DNA from: Paragyromitra xinjiangensis | Lineage: Eukaryota > Ascomycota > Pezizomycetes > Pezizales > Discinaceae | Direction: 5' to 3' | Assembly (NCBI GenBank): GCA_038503065.1 | Contig: JBCAMK010000019.1 | Coordinates: 310,001-374,000, forward strand | Length of the DNA: 64,000 nt | Part shown: piece by piece, positions 1 through 9,139 of the stretch | How positions within the stretch are numbered: the stretch's first letter is position 1 | Layout: the number at the start of each line of letters is the position of its first letter | Position numbers and translations under genes: made by a program | The notes under the pieces: generated by a model | Seen by the model: only the letters and a program-made list of their open reading frames with translations | What the model was told of the DNA's origin: nothing | Database searches by the model: none

Positions 1-483
1 CAGAGAGACTGGAGTCACGATGAACTTTAATCAATGAACAATTGGTGGGAAGAACCATTTCGTAGCCTGGTCCCTATAATATCCCAAGCCTTCGTGAGAG
101 TAGACCATGATACAGTTAAACCAACTCATTTCATGGCCATCCTAGAACCAATGAACGCATAATCAATTTTAAATCAAGTATACAGGTCCAAAGACGCCCA
201 GTACTTATCAATAATAACATCGGGACCGAAAGGAAAAGGCTTAGTGGGTTTTTTTGTCATTAGCCTAGATCACCCAAAATTAAAGTCTCAATGTTTAGGC
301 GGAAATGATGCCTCGACTTTACTTATTCTATCTATAGTCCTCCATAGAAATATTACTACATACAAGCCACCGGAAGACCACAAAGCATGTAGCACGTGAG
401 ACCCTCTTAGTGTATCTTAGTATGCCCAAGGAACCAAAACACCACCAGGAATTTACCAACCTTCACAACCCACTGTCTCAACC
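1..483. other. Gene-free 5' flank of the first zinc-finger gene
   Basis: I see no coding region, RNA gene or repeat here. It ends at the start codon of the zinc-finger gene at 484. A reading frame that begins at 410 overlaps that gene's first exon in another frame and has no independent support. Confidence 0.5.
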
Positions 484-1392
484 ATGGGTGACGCTCCAAA
501 TCTTCCATTCCAGGGTTATCAGTCATTGTATCCGTTATCGGTGGAAGATCAAGAAGCTCTTCTCAAGCTCATCGATGACGGTGAGTTCGCCGAGTACCTC
601 CGGGTTTTCATATACCCTCAACCCAGATCGTTAATAACCACCCTCTAAATACTAAATATTCATCCTACAGATCATGGCTATCATCCGACACAACCCGTCC
701 CGAACCATACATTTAGCCGGCCAGAATTGTCATCTGAAAATGGGGGTCTCGAGATGAATGGGGATGTCTTGCCCAGCCAGACTGGTGGGATTATGATGCC
801 ACATCGTCCAACCTTAGCTCACTATGCCATCTCTCGAATGAGCACAGTAAATCGTGAAGGTACGCAATGCAGCAAATAACCTACCGGAATACAAAATACG
901 TGCATTTCTGAGATGCCTCTGTTCTAACGCTCTATTCCAATAGCGACCACTCAGACCCCAGAACTTGCACCTTCACCCGCAGATACATCTACCTCAGCGA
1001 CGCTAGCTCCCAGATTCGGACCAATACCAGTATCAGGCGACTTCGAGTGTCTTGTTCGAGGCTGCGGAAAAGCCTATCGCTCACTGACAAGACTTAAATC
1101 ACACCAACAACGTTATCACAAGGGCTCCCTATTTTGTCTACAGCGCAAATGTACTGATAGAACAGATTTCGCTACCGTCACGGATTTACTTATCCACGCA
1201 AGGAGGGCCCATCTAACCTCTGAGCTGTTCTGGTGTCATCTGTGCTATTGTTCGTATCAGATGGCGCCGGGACAGATTAAAAGGCATTTGATGGAGTTGC
1301 ATCACACTGAGGATCTGGATACTAATATGCTTCGTATTCACACTGAGCTGCAGTCGAGGCAGGGGAATTTTTATGGGGCTGATCAGTTTTAG
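484..1392 (+). CDS. C2H2 zinc-finger protein, three exons, 244 aa
   Basis: Exons 484-580, 671-859 and 944-1392 join into 245 codons including the stop. Both introns have GT...AG ends (GTGAGT...CTACAG and GTACGC...CAATAG) and both break in phase 1. The N-terminal 130 residues carry no recognisable domain. The C-terminal half (from about residue 131) holds three Cys/His fingers in a fixed order. The first is C-x4-C with CGKAYRS and ends H-x4-H. The second follows at once, with a C-x4-C core and DRTDF. The third is a CHLC finger whose His pair sits in RHLMELH. The same three-finger module occurs at 2858-3624 and three times in the protein at 9140-10885, so these are paralogues. C2H2 fingers usually bind DNA or RNA; the target is unknown and a regulatory role is inference. 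The exon structure matches its neighbour at 2858, which supports the model. Confidence 0.8.
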
Positions 1393-2857
1393 ATTATAGA
1401 AGATGATTGTTTGAGGTTTGTACATCACTGAGTGCATCGGTGAGGTTCTTGAGCTTGATGTTTATCAGTGGCATAGCAAGATTATTTGGTTCCCGCGACG
1501 GAAAATACAAGCTCAAGAATATTATAACTATGAATAGAGAAACTGTCTCTCGAGCTTTCTTGCCAGCTAACTAGCCAGTAGATTAGTTGCCTAGCGACGT
1601 GTTGAAATCTTAGGTCGTTCTTTGTTCGTGCATAGAAGATTAGAGGACCAAAATATCTAGGGACGCGCACGGTATATCGTTGATCCTCATTATCAATACA
1701 GAAATTACTCATTGCTGCTAAAGGAAACCGAACCCACGTTACAGGAGTCCCCAACCATAAGGATCCGATATCCGTGTGACAAGCCTTCTTTCATGCTGGC
1801 ACCTCTGTGTAGCAGTCGTCCGATCGTTCCTAGCAAAACTTAATTTCAGTACGAAAAAAAGGGGTGGACCAATACTATGGCACAACCGAGCTAGTACTAC
1901 ATTGTAGCAAGTACCCGCATTCACACATTTAACTGACTTAACTCAGAGCATTAAGGAATCAAACATTTAAATAAATACAGAATTCATACTGTTCTAATAC
2001 TGTATGGATCCCCAATCCCTTCTACAGCCTGGACCTGCAGTAGGTCACACCCGATATCACTCCTAGCTTCAGTCACAAACTACATGCGCATAAAGCGCAC
2101 TAGAGCCTGTCATGCTGACTCATGCAGCATTAATGGCGCAGGGCATTTTCCTCACCACCTGTACAAAGGCCTTATCACGCACCTGTAGTATCATGATGCC
2201 AGTGAACGACTTCATCAAACTCAAAGCTAGACTTACAACTGCACTCCACTCAGACGTGACTTAGATAGTGTTTACTAGTACATGCTGGAATTGAAAAGGA
2301 GTAATTCCTAACTTTGAGTTCCGCATCATCATTGAGGGCAAAGTGGCGATGCTATTGATAAAATCACTTTCTCATTTTTTGAATGTATAAGTAGGGTTAG
2401 GGATCTAGAGATTTAAGTGAAGTGGTGATAATACAGAGTGAAACCCACAATGTACCACAATAAAAAGCTTACAATGTATTTAGGAAATCTGGCTAGTATA
2501 CCATAGTTATGAGAATGCAGCATAAATACCACATTCAAAGAAACTACTGAGTGCTCTGAATAATATATTCACCCAACTCCCAGGTCACTACAGCATTTTA
2601 GAAAATCCATAGTATTTTATATTTTATATTCATGAGACTACTATAGAATAATACCAAATCCCCACAACATTTAGGAGCATGCAGTAGTACTCCAGTAACA
2701 GTCCCACCCCCTTTTTTCATACTGTAAACAAAACCCCAACCTCTTTTACACACTAGTTTCGGCCTTCTTGACCAATACATAACACCCTTGACCGCTGCCT
2801 ATTTCTCACAAGAACACCTTCACAGAATTCCCTCAAACCCCCTTTCAAGAACACTTC
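1393..2857. other. Intergenic region between two zinc-finger genes
   Basis: I find no convincing gene. Short reading frames (1482-1754, 1739-1924 and 2598-2780, minus strand) have no recognisable motif, no consistent splice structure and no paralogue in the window, and are best regarded as chance. The AT-rich stretch around 2380-2640 may be the upstream region of the next gene. Confidence 0.4.
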
Positions 2858-3624
2858 ATGGACGGACCTTCTAGGAACCCACCTTATGCTGGATATGACA
2901 CGATAAGCCCGTGGCTGACAGAAGAACAAGATGCAATCTTCAGGCTTGCTGAAGAAGGTTAGCCAGTCATTTCCTTGTGCCCCAACATTTGCATTAATCA
3001 GCTGACCCCATATTCGCTTCTTATTATGGGTAGAGTACCGGCATCAAATGAGAGAGCCGAGACCAACTGACGAAGGTACGCACACTAAGCAATTTTGCAC
3101 AGCGGAACCCCTCCGACCGAAGAAATTCCAGCATAAAATCCCTTCACACCCCATAATGTTGAATTACTCTAATACTAGACCCAGAAGCCGAGCCAGTACC
3201 CGGGGCCGAAGCAGAAAGCAAACCACAACCTCCCAAACGCACCAACAGATCCGGGGTGATGCCTAAGCCAGGGGACTGGGACTGCCATGCACCCGGCTGC
3301 GGCAAAAACTATGCAAGCCCATCGAACATCAAACGCCATCAAGTTCGACACCATAAGGGAGTCTTATTCTGTCCACAGGCGGGATGTGAGGATCGTAGGG
3401 TTTGGCCAGATGCTCCATCACTTTTTGCTCACAGCTTGCAGGTGCATATGAATGATGATATGTATTGGTGTCATATTTGTTACAAGGCGGGTATTGAGAG
3501 GAACGGGGCGATTAGGAGGCATGTGGAGATGGTTCATCGAGACCTATACACCGAGGAGGATATTAACAAGATTAAGGTCGAATTTCAGGGGAGGAGAGAT
3601 AGAGAAGGCACACATGACTTGTAA
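2858..3624 (+). CDS. C2H2 zinc-finger protein, three exons, 195 aa
   Basis: Exons 2858-2957, 3034-3075 and 3179-3624 give 196 codons including the stop. All splice sites are GT...AG (GTTAGC...GGGTAG and GTACGC...ACTAG), both in phase 1 as in the paralogue at 484. The short exon 1 (...LTEEQDAIFRLAEEG) parallels that gene's exon 1 (...LSVEDQEALLKLIDDG), so the shared N-terminus is real and not only the fingers. Fingers start near residue 83: C-x4-CGKNYA with H-x4-H, then C-x4-C with EDRRVW, then CHIC with RHVEMVH. The tail is acidic and basic and lacks motifs. Tandem same-strand arrangement with the 484 gene suggests local duplication. Function unknown beyond probable nucleic-acid binding. Confidence 0.8.
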
Positions 3625-4071
3625 CTTAGTTGCCAGTCGCCACAGCCTATGTTCTGGATGGGAGACTGACGGCAATGCTGGTCAGCAGGTCATGCTTATT
3701 GAGAAGTGGAATAAGTTTATTGGTAGTGCTACGCTTAGATAATAGCAAAATCCTTTAACTAGGTCCTCAGGGCAGAAACCCCTGAGAAATCTATCTTTAA
3801 TCCCCTCTCAAGACTAAAATAAAGGAATCGATCACCAAGTCTTGTATAAAAACACGGCCATGTGGGCGTATCCTATTACTATTAGTGCTAATACAATCCC
3901 CCAAGAAGCCTTTGCTGGAGCATCTCCCAGGAACTCACACCATTAAATTCCATCTCTAGAGATTATCAATCTCATACCTGCCATCCAGTACCACCCTTCT
4001 CGCACCACCTCCAAGCGCCTTTCAGGGATCTTCATTCTAATCAATCCATGGAATGCCCCCTTCTTCTCACA
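3625..4071. other. Intergenic, nothing recognised
   Basis: This stretch lies between convergent genes. A short overlapping frame (to 3742) is a shadow of the zinc-finger exon. No repeat or RNA gene was seen. Confidence 0.4.
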
Positions 4072-4895
4072 TCACCCCTGTATTTTCTTCTTCTTTACCG
4101 CCTTCTGCTCAAGAGATGGCAATGGCCTTTTTCGTATGTACTTAACCCTAGGTCCTCTCCTCCTCTCCACTATTGCAGCCGCTTCTCGAGGGAGCCGCGA
4201 GGGAGCAGGAGCCGCGTCTGAAGTTTGTTTAACATCAACGACAACAGTGGGAGTAATCAGCCGTTGGAGATGCTTTGGATATCCTTCTTCTGCATTCAAT
4301 GGTGGAGGGACAACAGGAGTAGCAGCGATACGTCGTTGAGGAGGGACGGCTTTTGCTGGCAAATCTTTTTCTTTACGCGCAATGTTTTCACGGAAGGTGG
4401 TTCTCGGACTTGGTCTAATTGGCCTATGATATAATAAGTTAGATATTAGCCAACCATTTTAGAAGCAGACGCTTACCGATCACTACCCTCACACTCCACA
4501 CATCCAACCCCCTGCCTACACCCCTTCTGCCCACACTCACCAACCACCCCAGTCTCTAAATCCCTCTCCATCACATCATCATCTAGCAAGAGAACCTCCC
4601 CATCACTCTCACGTTCTTCATACAACGACTCAGGTGTCTGCTCTCTAGCTTTCCACGTACCATCATCGACCTGCACCATAATCTTTTTAGCAGACCAAAC
4701 GGAGCAAGGTGGCTTGCGTGCAAGGGTCCCAGTAGCCATCCACGGATTAGCCCGTGGCTCATCGAGATAGGCTCCGTCAGCGACAATTGCGTGATGTTTC
4801 TCAAATACTGGGCGTTGGTCTCCGTTAGTTGTTACTGGGAATAGGATTGGTGTTGGGTATGGAGCGTGTATGCTGTAGGCGGTTCTGTCTGACAT
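4072..4895 (-). CDS. Unrecognised basic-tailed protein, two exons, 256 aa
   Basis: Exon 1 runs 4895-4477 and exon 2 4423-4072 on the minus strand (257 codons with stop). The intron has GTAAGC...ATCATAG ends and keeps frame exactly. The N-terminal half is acidic in its middle (EERESDGEVLLLDDDVMERD, residues about 95-115) and is followed by a Cys-containing patch (CGQKGC...CVEC) that could bind a metal. The C-terminal half is Pro/Arg/Lys-rich and ends in a KKKK-containing tail that looks like a nuclear localisation signal. I do not recognise a family. A nuclear location is inference from the basic tail only. The start was chosen as the first Met of the open frame and lies about 1 kb upstream of the next minus-strand gene's stop. 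Confidence 0.65.
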
Positions 4896-5962
4896 TTTGG
4901 GGGTTGATGCACGGCCAGATTGATGGCGTGTTGGCGATTGTGTTCGTTTCTGGAGCTTGATGGATTAGTTCATCATTTCAGTTGGTTAGTTGTTGTTTGT
5001 TGGAGGGAGGTTACGCTAGAGTAGAAAAAGGGGGATCGGGGAGCCACGCAAGATTCCAGCTCATTCTGTGTTCGAAATAAAGAGTAATTATGATATGGTA
5101 GTTTTGGAAACTGGAATTTTTGAAGCTTCAGCAATTGAATGACGACAATTTCCGTGTTCAACCAGCCCACTATCTTCATGGAATCCCACTCGATAATTTA
5201 GGCTAGCGTTTTCTTATACACCAACCTTTCTATCCCGTATGTTATTAAAACCGTTTACAAATAGCCCAGCCAATATACAAGTAGCCCAGTCGGTTTGCAA
5301 ATGAAGCAGCTTTGGAGATGGGCTAGCCTACCTTCGAAGTGCCATCAGTGGATGGCCCGTATGCGAAGAATTTCTCGGAACATGACTGGGGCATCATGAC
5401 GCTTGAGGATCTTTCTAAACTCATGACCACCATCTCAGCCAGAGAACACCATCACTGAGATCAGCCAAATAAACTTAGAGATCTTGTGCAAAAGTAATTC
5501 AATACGAAAACCTTCATATAACCACAATTTTGTGATGCAAAGCAATAATGTCAAAACGAAAGAGACTAATGGCTACTAGTTGGATTGGGTGTCGCCGTTA
5601 TGAAAAACCTAGCGAAGGCCTAAGTCATGATGATTTTTTGGTTGGGGCTTTGAATATGAGCCAGGTTTAGGTTACCCTTTGAAGGTGGGCCAGCCCATCT
5701 AGAATTTATTGTACCCCGTTGTCTTTGAACTCGAATTTTATCAAACCCCAGGTTTGGAATCTGGAATTCGAGAAAGACTAGCTAAACAAATACTCTCACT
5801 CAACACACACGGCAAAATAAACACTCAGAGAAATAAACAGTATTCCATTAGTAACGCCATGCCTTCGCAGCAACGACGTTATATCACTCTGCACGAACTT
5901 TTGTCAGGTAAACAGCCTATTAGACCAAAGCCTCACCAAGCTTTCAAGTACATTATATGATC
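4896..5962. other. Gene-free region with an imperfect inverted repeat
   Basis: An inverted repeat of 24 bp with three transitions lies at 5316-5339 and 5677-5700 (arms start AGATGGGCT). Upstream (about 5245-5300) is a sequence resembling the termini of the 47951-48553 element (TTTACAAATAG...CCAG patterns), so a degraded member of the same family is possible. A short start-like frame at 5859 (MPSQQRRYITLHELLSG) next to a potential GTAAAC donor could not be extended into a gene. Confidence 0.35.
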
Positions 5963-6574
5963 TCAGCGTTTGCGCAACGACTTCACATCCCAATGTTCAT
6001 AAGATCTTACCCGTGGGTTTGCTCCACTAGAGGGAAGTTCATACACGACACGTCTCCCATGGGGGTTACCATGAACCGGACATATCTCTCGTCCTGTCAT
6101 TCGTCTCGGCATAATAATCCCCGCTTCTACCAACTCCCGATCAGTCCTGCGTGCAGCATCATCATCTCCAACGAAATACCGCATATTCTGAAAAGGGTCG
6201 TAACCAGGGTACACATCAAATTCCGGTACCATCCTCTCGGAATACGGAGCTTCCCCACTATGGCCGTCCTTATACTCAGCCCCAAGTACGTCTGGCGACA
6301 CCATATGGATTGTATCATCGTCTTCAAACCCAAGTTCAACATTCCTTGCACGGTCAAGGCGGACATAGGAGCTGTACGCTCGGCCTTGTGGATCAAATCT
6401 TGGATTCCACGTTGGAGATGGGCCGTATCGATCGTGAAGTAGTTCCAGGAATTCTTCGCTATCAGGTTCTAGTGTTTCCGGGGGCGGTGTGTCTGGGGGT
6501 GGGGGTTTTTGCCACCCCCATGGTGCCGGAAGTTGTTGCGCAGTTTTATTAATATCCTCACTGTGGCTTGCCAT
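5963..6574 (-). CDS. Unrecognised acidic, Pro-rich protein, 203 aa
   Basis: A single open frame. I chose the Met at 6574 rather than the upstream Met at 6733 because the 53 extra residues are a hydrophobic, low-complexity translation that looks like untranslated leader. The N-terminus is Pro-rich (QKPPPPDTPPPE, about residues 22-33). The middle is acidic with many Arg/Asp pairs, and near residue 175 there is CPVHGNPHGR. No signal peptide or membrane segment is present. I do not recognise the family. Even composition and absence of stops over 600 bp support coding. The opposite strand also carries long open frames, which I regard as shadows. Confidence 0.6.
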   Translation of the reverse strand: MASHSEDINKTAQQLPAPWGWQKPPPPDTPPPETLEPDSEEFLELLHDRYGPSPTWNPRFDPQGRAYSSYVRLDRARNVELGFEDDDTIHMVSPDVLGAEYKDGHSGEAPYSERMVPEFDVYPGYDPFQNMRYFVGDDDAARRTDRELVEAGIIMPRRMTGREICPVHGNPHGRRVVYELPSSGANPRVRSYEHWDVKSLRKR

Positions 6575-6789
6575 CTTGAGGTTTGATACCAGATAAATTA
6601 TGCTTTTGCACTCGATAATAGTAGAGAGGACAAACAAGCGATGAGAAGACAGAATGATAAAATTAGAGGTTTGAAGTAAAGTAGTGGGTGTTGTATTTGT
6701 AAGGAGAAAACGAGACGTGGTTGCAGACAGCAATTATACTCTGAGACATTCATAGAATGGCAAATTTCCCTCTTACCTAGATATAATCT

Positions 6790-7120
6790 TTCTATCTTAT
6801 CAGTGCATCATAGAAGGGTATAGGAATAAAGGTAGGCCTAAAGACCTTCTCTGGCGTTATAATAGCATCAGCCATGGTAGCCTAACGGCTGCTGTGTCGC
6901 CCAGAGGGGCCGGGGGGTCGCAGGTTCGATCCCTCCCAGGGTAGTTAATTCTTCACGCACTGGGTTATAAAGAAGGTTCTCAGGGAAGCCTGATTGAGCC
7001 TTCTTTTTGATTCTTTCTAATATATTATCCAAACGCAAGATATCACCCAGTAGTCAGTGCCAACTATCTGTTGTAAAATATGGGATCGAGAGACGTTTGA
7101 TTGAAGGATAACTCCCGTAG
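6790..7120 (+). repeat. Dispersed repeat with internal pol III-type promoter (SINE-like), copy 1
   Basis: Aligned by eye with the reverse complement of about 61480-61820, this copy shares long blocks from about 6800 to 7110. Its core holds an A-box-like TGGTAGCCTAACGGC (about 6875), a perfect B box GGTTCGATCCC (about 6923) and a hairpin (AAGAAGG...CCTTCTT, about 6970-7005), followed by TTTTT. That is the order of a pol III unit of about 140-150 nt. It does not fold into a full tRNA cloverleaf because no acceptor stem is visible. A tRNA-derived SINE or a repeat carrying a small RNA gene both fit. No target duplication was found at the limits I can define. Confidence 0.6.
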
Positions 7121-7567
7121 ATACATGCATGTAGTACAAGGAAAATAGGCTTACCATCTAAAACCCTTTATCACTTGTGAGCCAACTATCGATTGTCAAG
7201 AAACCTACAGCCGATCAACTTCTTCTAATATACGGGGATAAGTTCAATCTCTCATAATCGTAATCGGAACAAGTCTGTCCCCCCTTACCAGTGACGCGGG
7301 TAAGCTTCCACAATCTGCTGGATCTTTCCCCCAGGTAAGGAGAGCAAAGAGGGCAATCTACAGCCATGTATTTTGAGGATAATTGCGAAGTATTATAGTT
7401 ATACTAAAGCTACTGACTAATAGAACTCTAAACAGAAATACCAATTAGGCTTATTAGGCTTCCAAAGGGTTATAATCGAAGCTCAAAAACACGCGAGATT
7501 CTAAGCTTCGTACACCCACTATCTTCCAAGAATCCTCCAGACTAAACAAAAAAAATCTAAGAGACGC

Positions 7568-7647
7568 TAGGCTCGTTCCCATCCCCTACTGCCTATGGCT
7601 GCTGCGCACCGTAGGCAAGCTGCGCAGTGGGGTTGGGCACGAGACTA
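7568..7647 (+). mobile_element. 80-bp foldback insertion element with 9-bp target duplication
   Basis: The element starts TAGGCTCGTTCCCATCCCC, and the reverse complement of its end reads TAGTCTCGTGCCCAACCCC, so the ends are imperfect inverted repeats. AAGAGACGC directly precedes it (7559-7567) and directly follows it (7648-7656): a perfect 9-bp target duplication. It is non-coding. The centre (CTGCGCACCGTAGGC region) recurs in the related copies at 37444, 48557 and 61390. Its right end lies about 50 bp from the stop of the neighbouring minus-strand gene. Such an element must be moved by a transposase encoded elsewhere. A 9-bp duplication resembles Mutator-type elements, but that assignment is inference. 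Confidence 0.75.
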
Positions 7648-7698
7648 AAGAGACGCCATTCTTTCTCAACAGTCATGTCATCCAAAAGCCAAGTACCA

Positions 7699-8415
7699 TT
7701 AACGAACCTGCTCCTCTCTACCCTCACTACCACAACCTTCCCTGTCATTATTCACATCTTCGCCTCCAGCATCAGAACGCTTAGCAGCCACCTCTTGTGG
7801 TTTTTTCCCTTTCCGACCCTCCTTCACCCTCTGGCTCCAAGCCCTGCCCTTCAGATTCTCCTGACAGCAATAACAATACTGACACGGTCCCAGCCCTTCC
7901 AGCTCTTCCATCTCAGCGTCTGGTGCTTGCGGGTCTCCCAGATACTGCTGGTTCAACCATAGATCCACATCCTCCCCAGAGTCCAAAGCTGACGATGACG
8001 AAGCGCTCCCTTCACGACTAAAATACGTGTCGTCACTAAACCCTGCTTCCGAAGCGATACCACGGCCCCCAAAATCCCCATACTCAAGAAATTTAATCGA
8101 CTCGATAATATCATTCGAATCAACCGAAGACGCAACATGATAATCCTCCTCCCCATCTTGAGTCTGGCCTTGGGGTCCGTCGTAGTTATTCTGATGTGGT
8201 TGCTGCTCGTTATAGTACCTCGGGTTATCCCCGGCTGATAGAGATCGTTCTCTCTCGGGGGATGCTGGGTATGAAATACATTCGAACCATGTATCGGCAT
8301 CTTCGTCCCATACGATCTGTGTACAACTTCCCTCTACATTTTGGGTATTCTCGATGTCGGACTGCATTGCAAGCCAACGTTCGGACCGCCCGCCGCCCGC
8401 TACTGTGCTTGCCAT
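7699..8415 (-). CDS. Unrecognised acidic protein, 238 aa
   Basis: A single open frame from the Met at 8415. The first 30 residues contain a Gly/Arg patch, and the middle is rich in Asp/Glu/Ser, for example SSSSALDSGEDVDLWLNQQY near residue 137. Near residue 178 is a Cys cluster (GPCQYCYCCQ), and the last 50 residues are strongly basic then acidic. No signal peptide or membrane segment is present. I do not recognise the family; the CxxCxCC cluster could bind metal. The stop is 51 bp from the right end of the 80-bp insertion element, which therefore sits in the likely 3' untranslated region. Confidence 0.6.
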   Translation of the reverse strand: MASTVAGGGRSERWLAMQSDIENTQNVEGSCTQIVWDEDADTWFECISYPASPERERSLSAGDNPRYYNEQQPHQNNYDGPQGQTQDGEEDYHVASSVDSNDIIESIKFLEYGDFGGRGIASEAGFSDDTYFSREGSASSSSALDSGEDVDLWLNQQYLGDPQAPDAEMEELEGLGPCQYCYCCQENLKGRAWSQRVKEGRKGKKPQEVAAKRSDAGGEDVNNDREGCGSEGREEQVR

Positions 8416-9139
8416 TTTGGTGGATTGAGTTAATTTTTTTGCGCTAAAAGGGAAAGGTTGCTTATTTTGTAAAGAGGGTGGAAACGTGTAGAATGATTTA
8501 GATCCCCTCGGGACTGGACGATGCCGAAAGTGGTGTTAGATGTTGTAAATGTGGTAACGCCCTAGAGGCGGATGATATGTGTATTTATGGACCGTGAATC
8601 GGAATACTATATAAAGCTTATCCAGAACATAGAATATGTGTAACCTTTCGAGTATATCTAGTTTTAGTGCCGAAATTAATAGTATATTAAGTCGTGGCCC
8701 ATCGAAATGGCGACAAGCTAACGGTACGTGATACACTACATCACTTCGTTCGAGTACGAGGGATATAATGAGCTGGTCTATGGTGAGTTGGCCCATAACG
8801 TTTGATTTAATGGTTTCCAGAATTTCTAAGGAGCCAAACCACTCTTACGCAAGGACATAAGCCCTACGATCATAAAAACCTTAGTTGCTCACTTGGATGA
8901 TGTACTTTTAGCATCTATTGCGCTAGTTTGTGATAAAAGTAACAGCAGTACGTTCACATAATACCACTTGCCCTATCTTAATAATTAAAAATCCCTCCCC
9001 CCTTCCTATCCAACGACTGATGGTACCTATTTCAAATGAAAACTAAATACGAGAAAATTAGCGTATCGTCGACTGTAAGAATGGGTGTTCCGGACGGTTC
9101 AATCCAACATACCACTAGAGGCCAAAAAGCCCTAGAAAT
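8416..9139. other. Intergenic, nothing recognised
   Basis: The stretch lies between two minus-strand genes. One short minus-strand frame (8536-8796) is hydrophobic and without motifs. No repeat was identified. Confidence 0.4.

Noticed and set aside
6868..6945. Canonical tRNA gene
   Set aside because: A and B boxes are present, but no acceptor stem or complete cloverleaf can be formed, and the same unit recurs at 61600-61745 within a larger repeat; called SINE-like instead.
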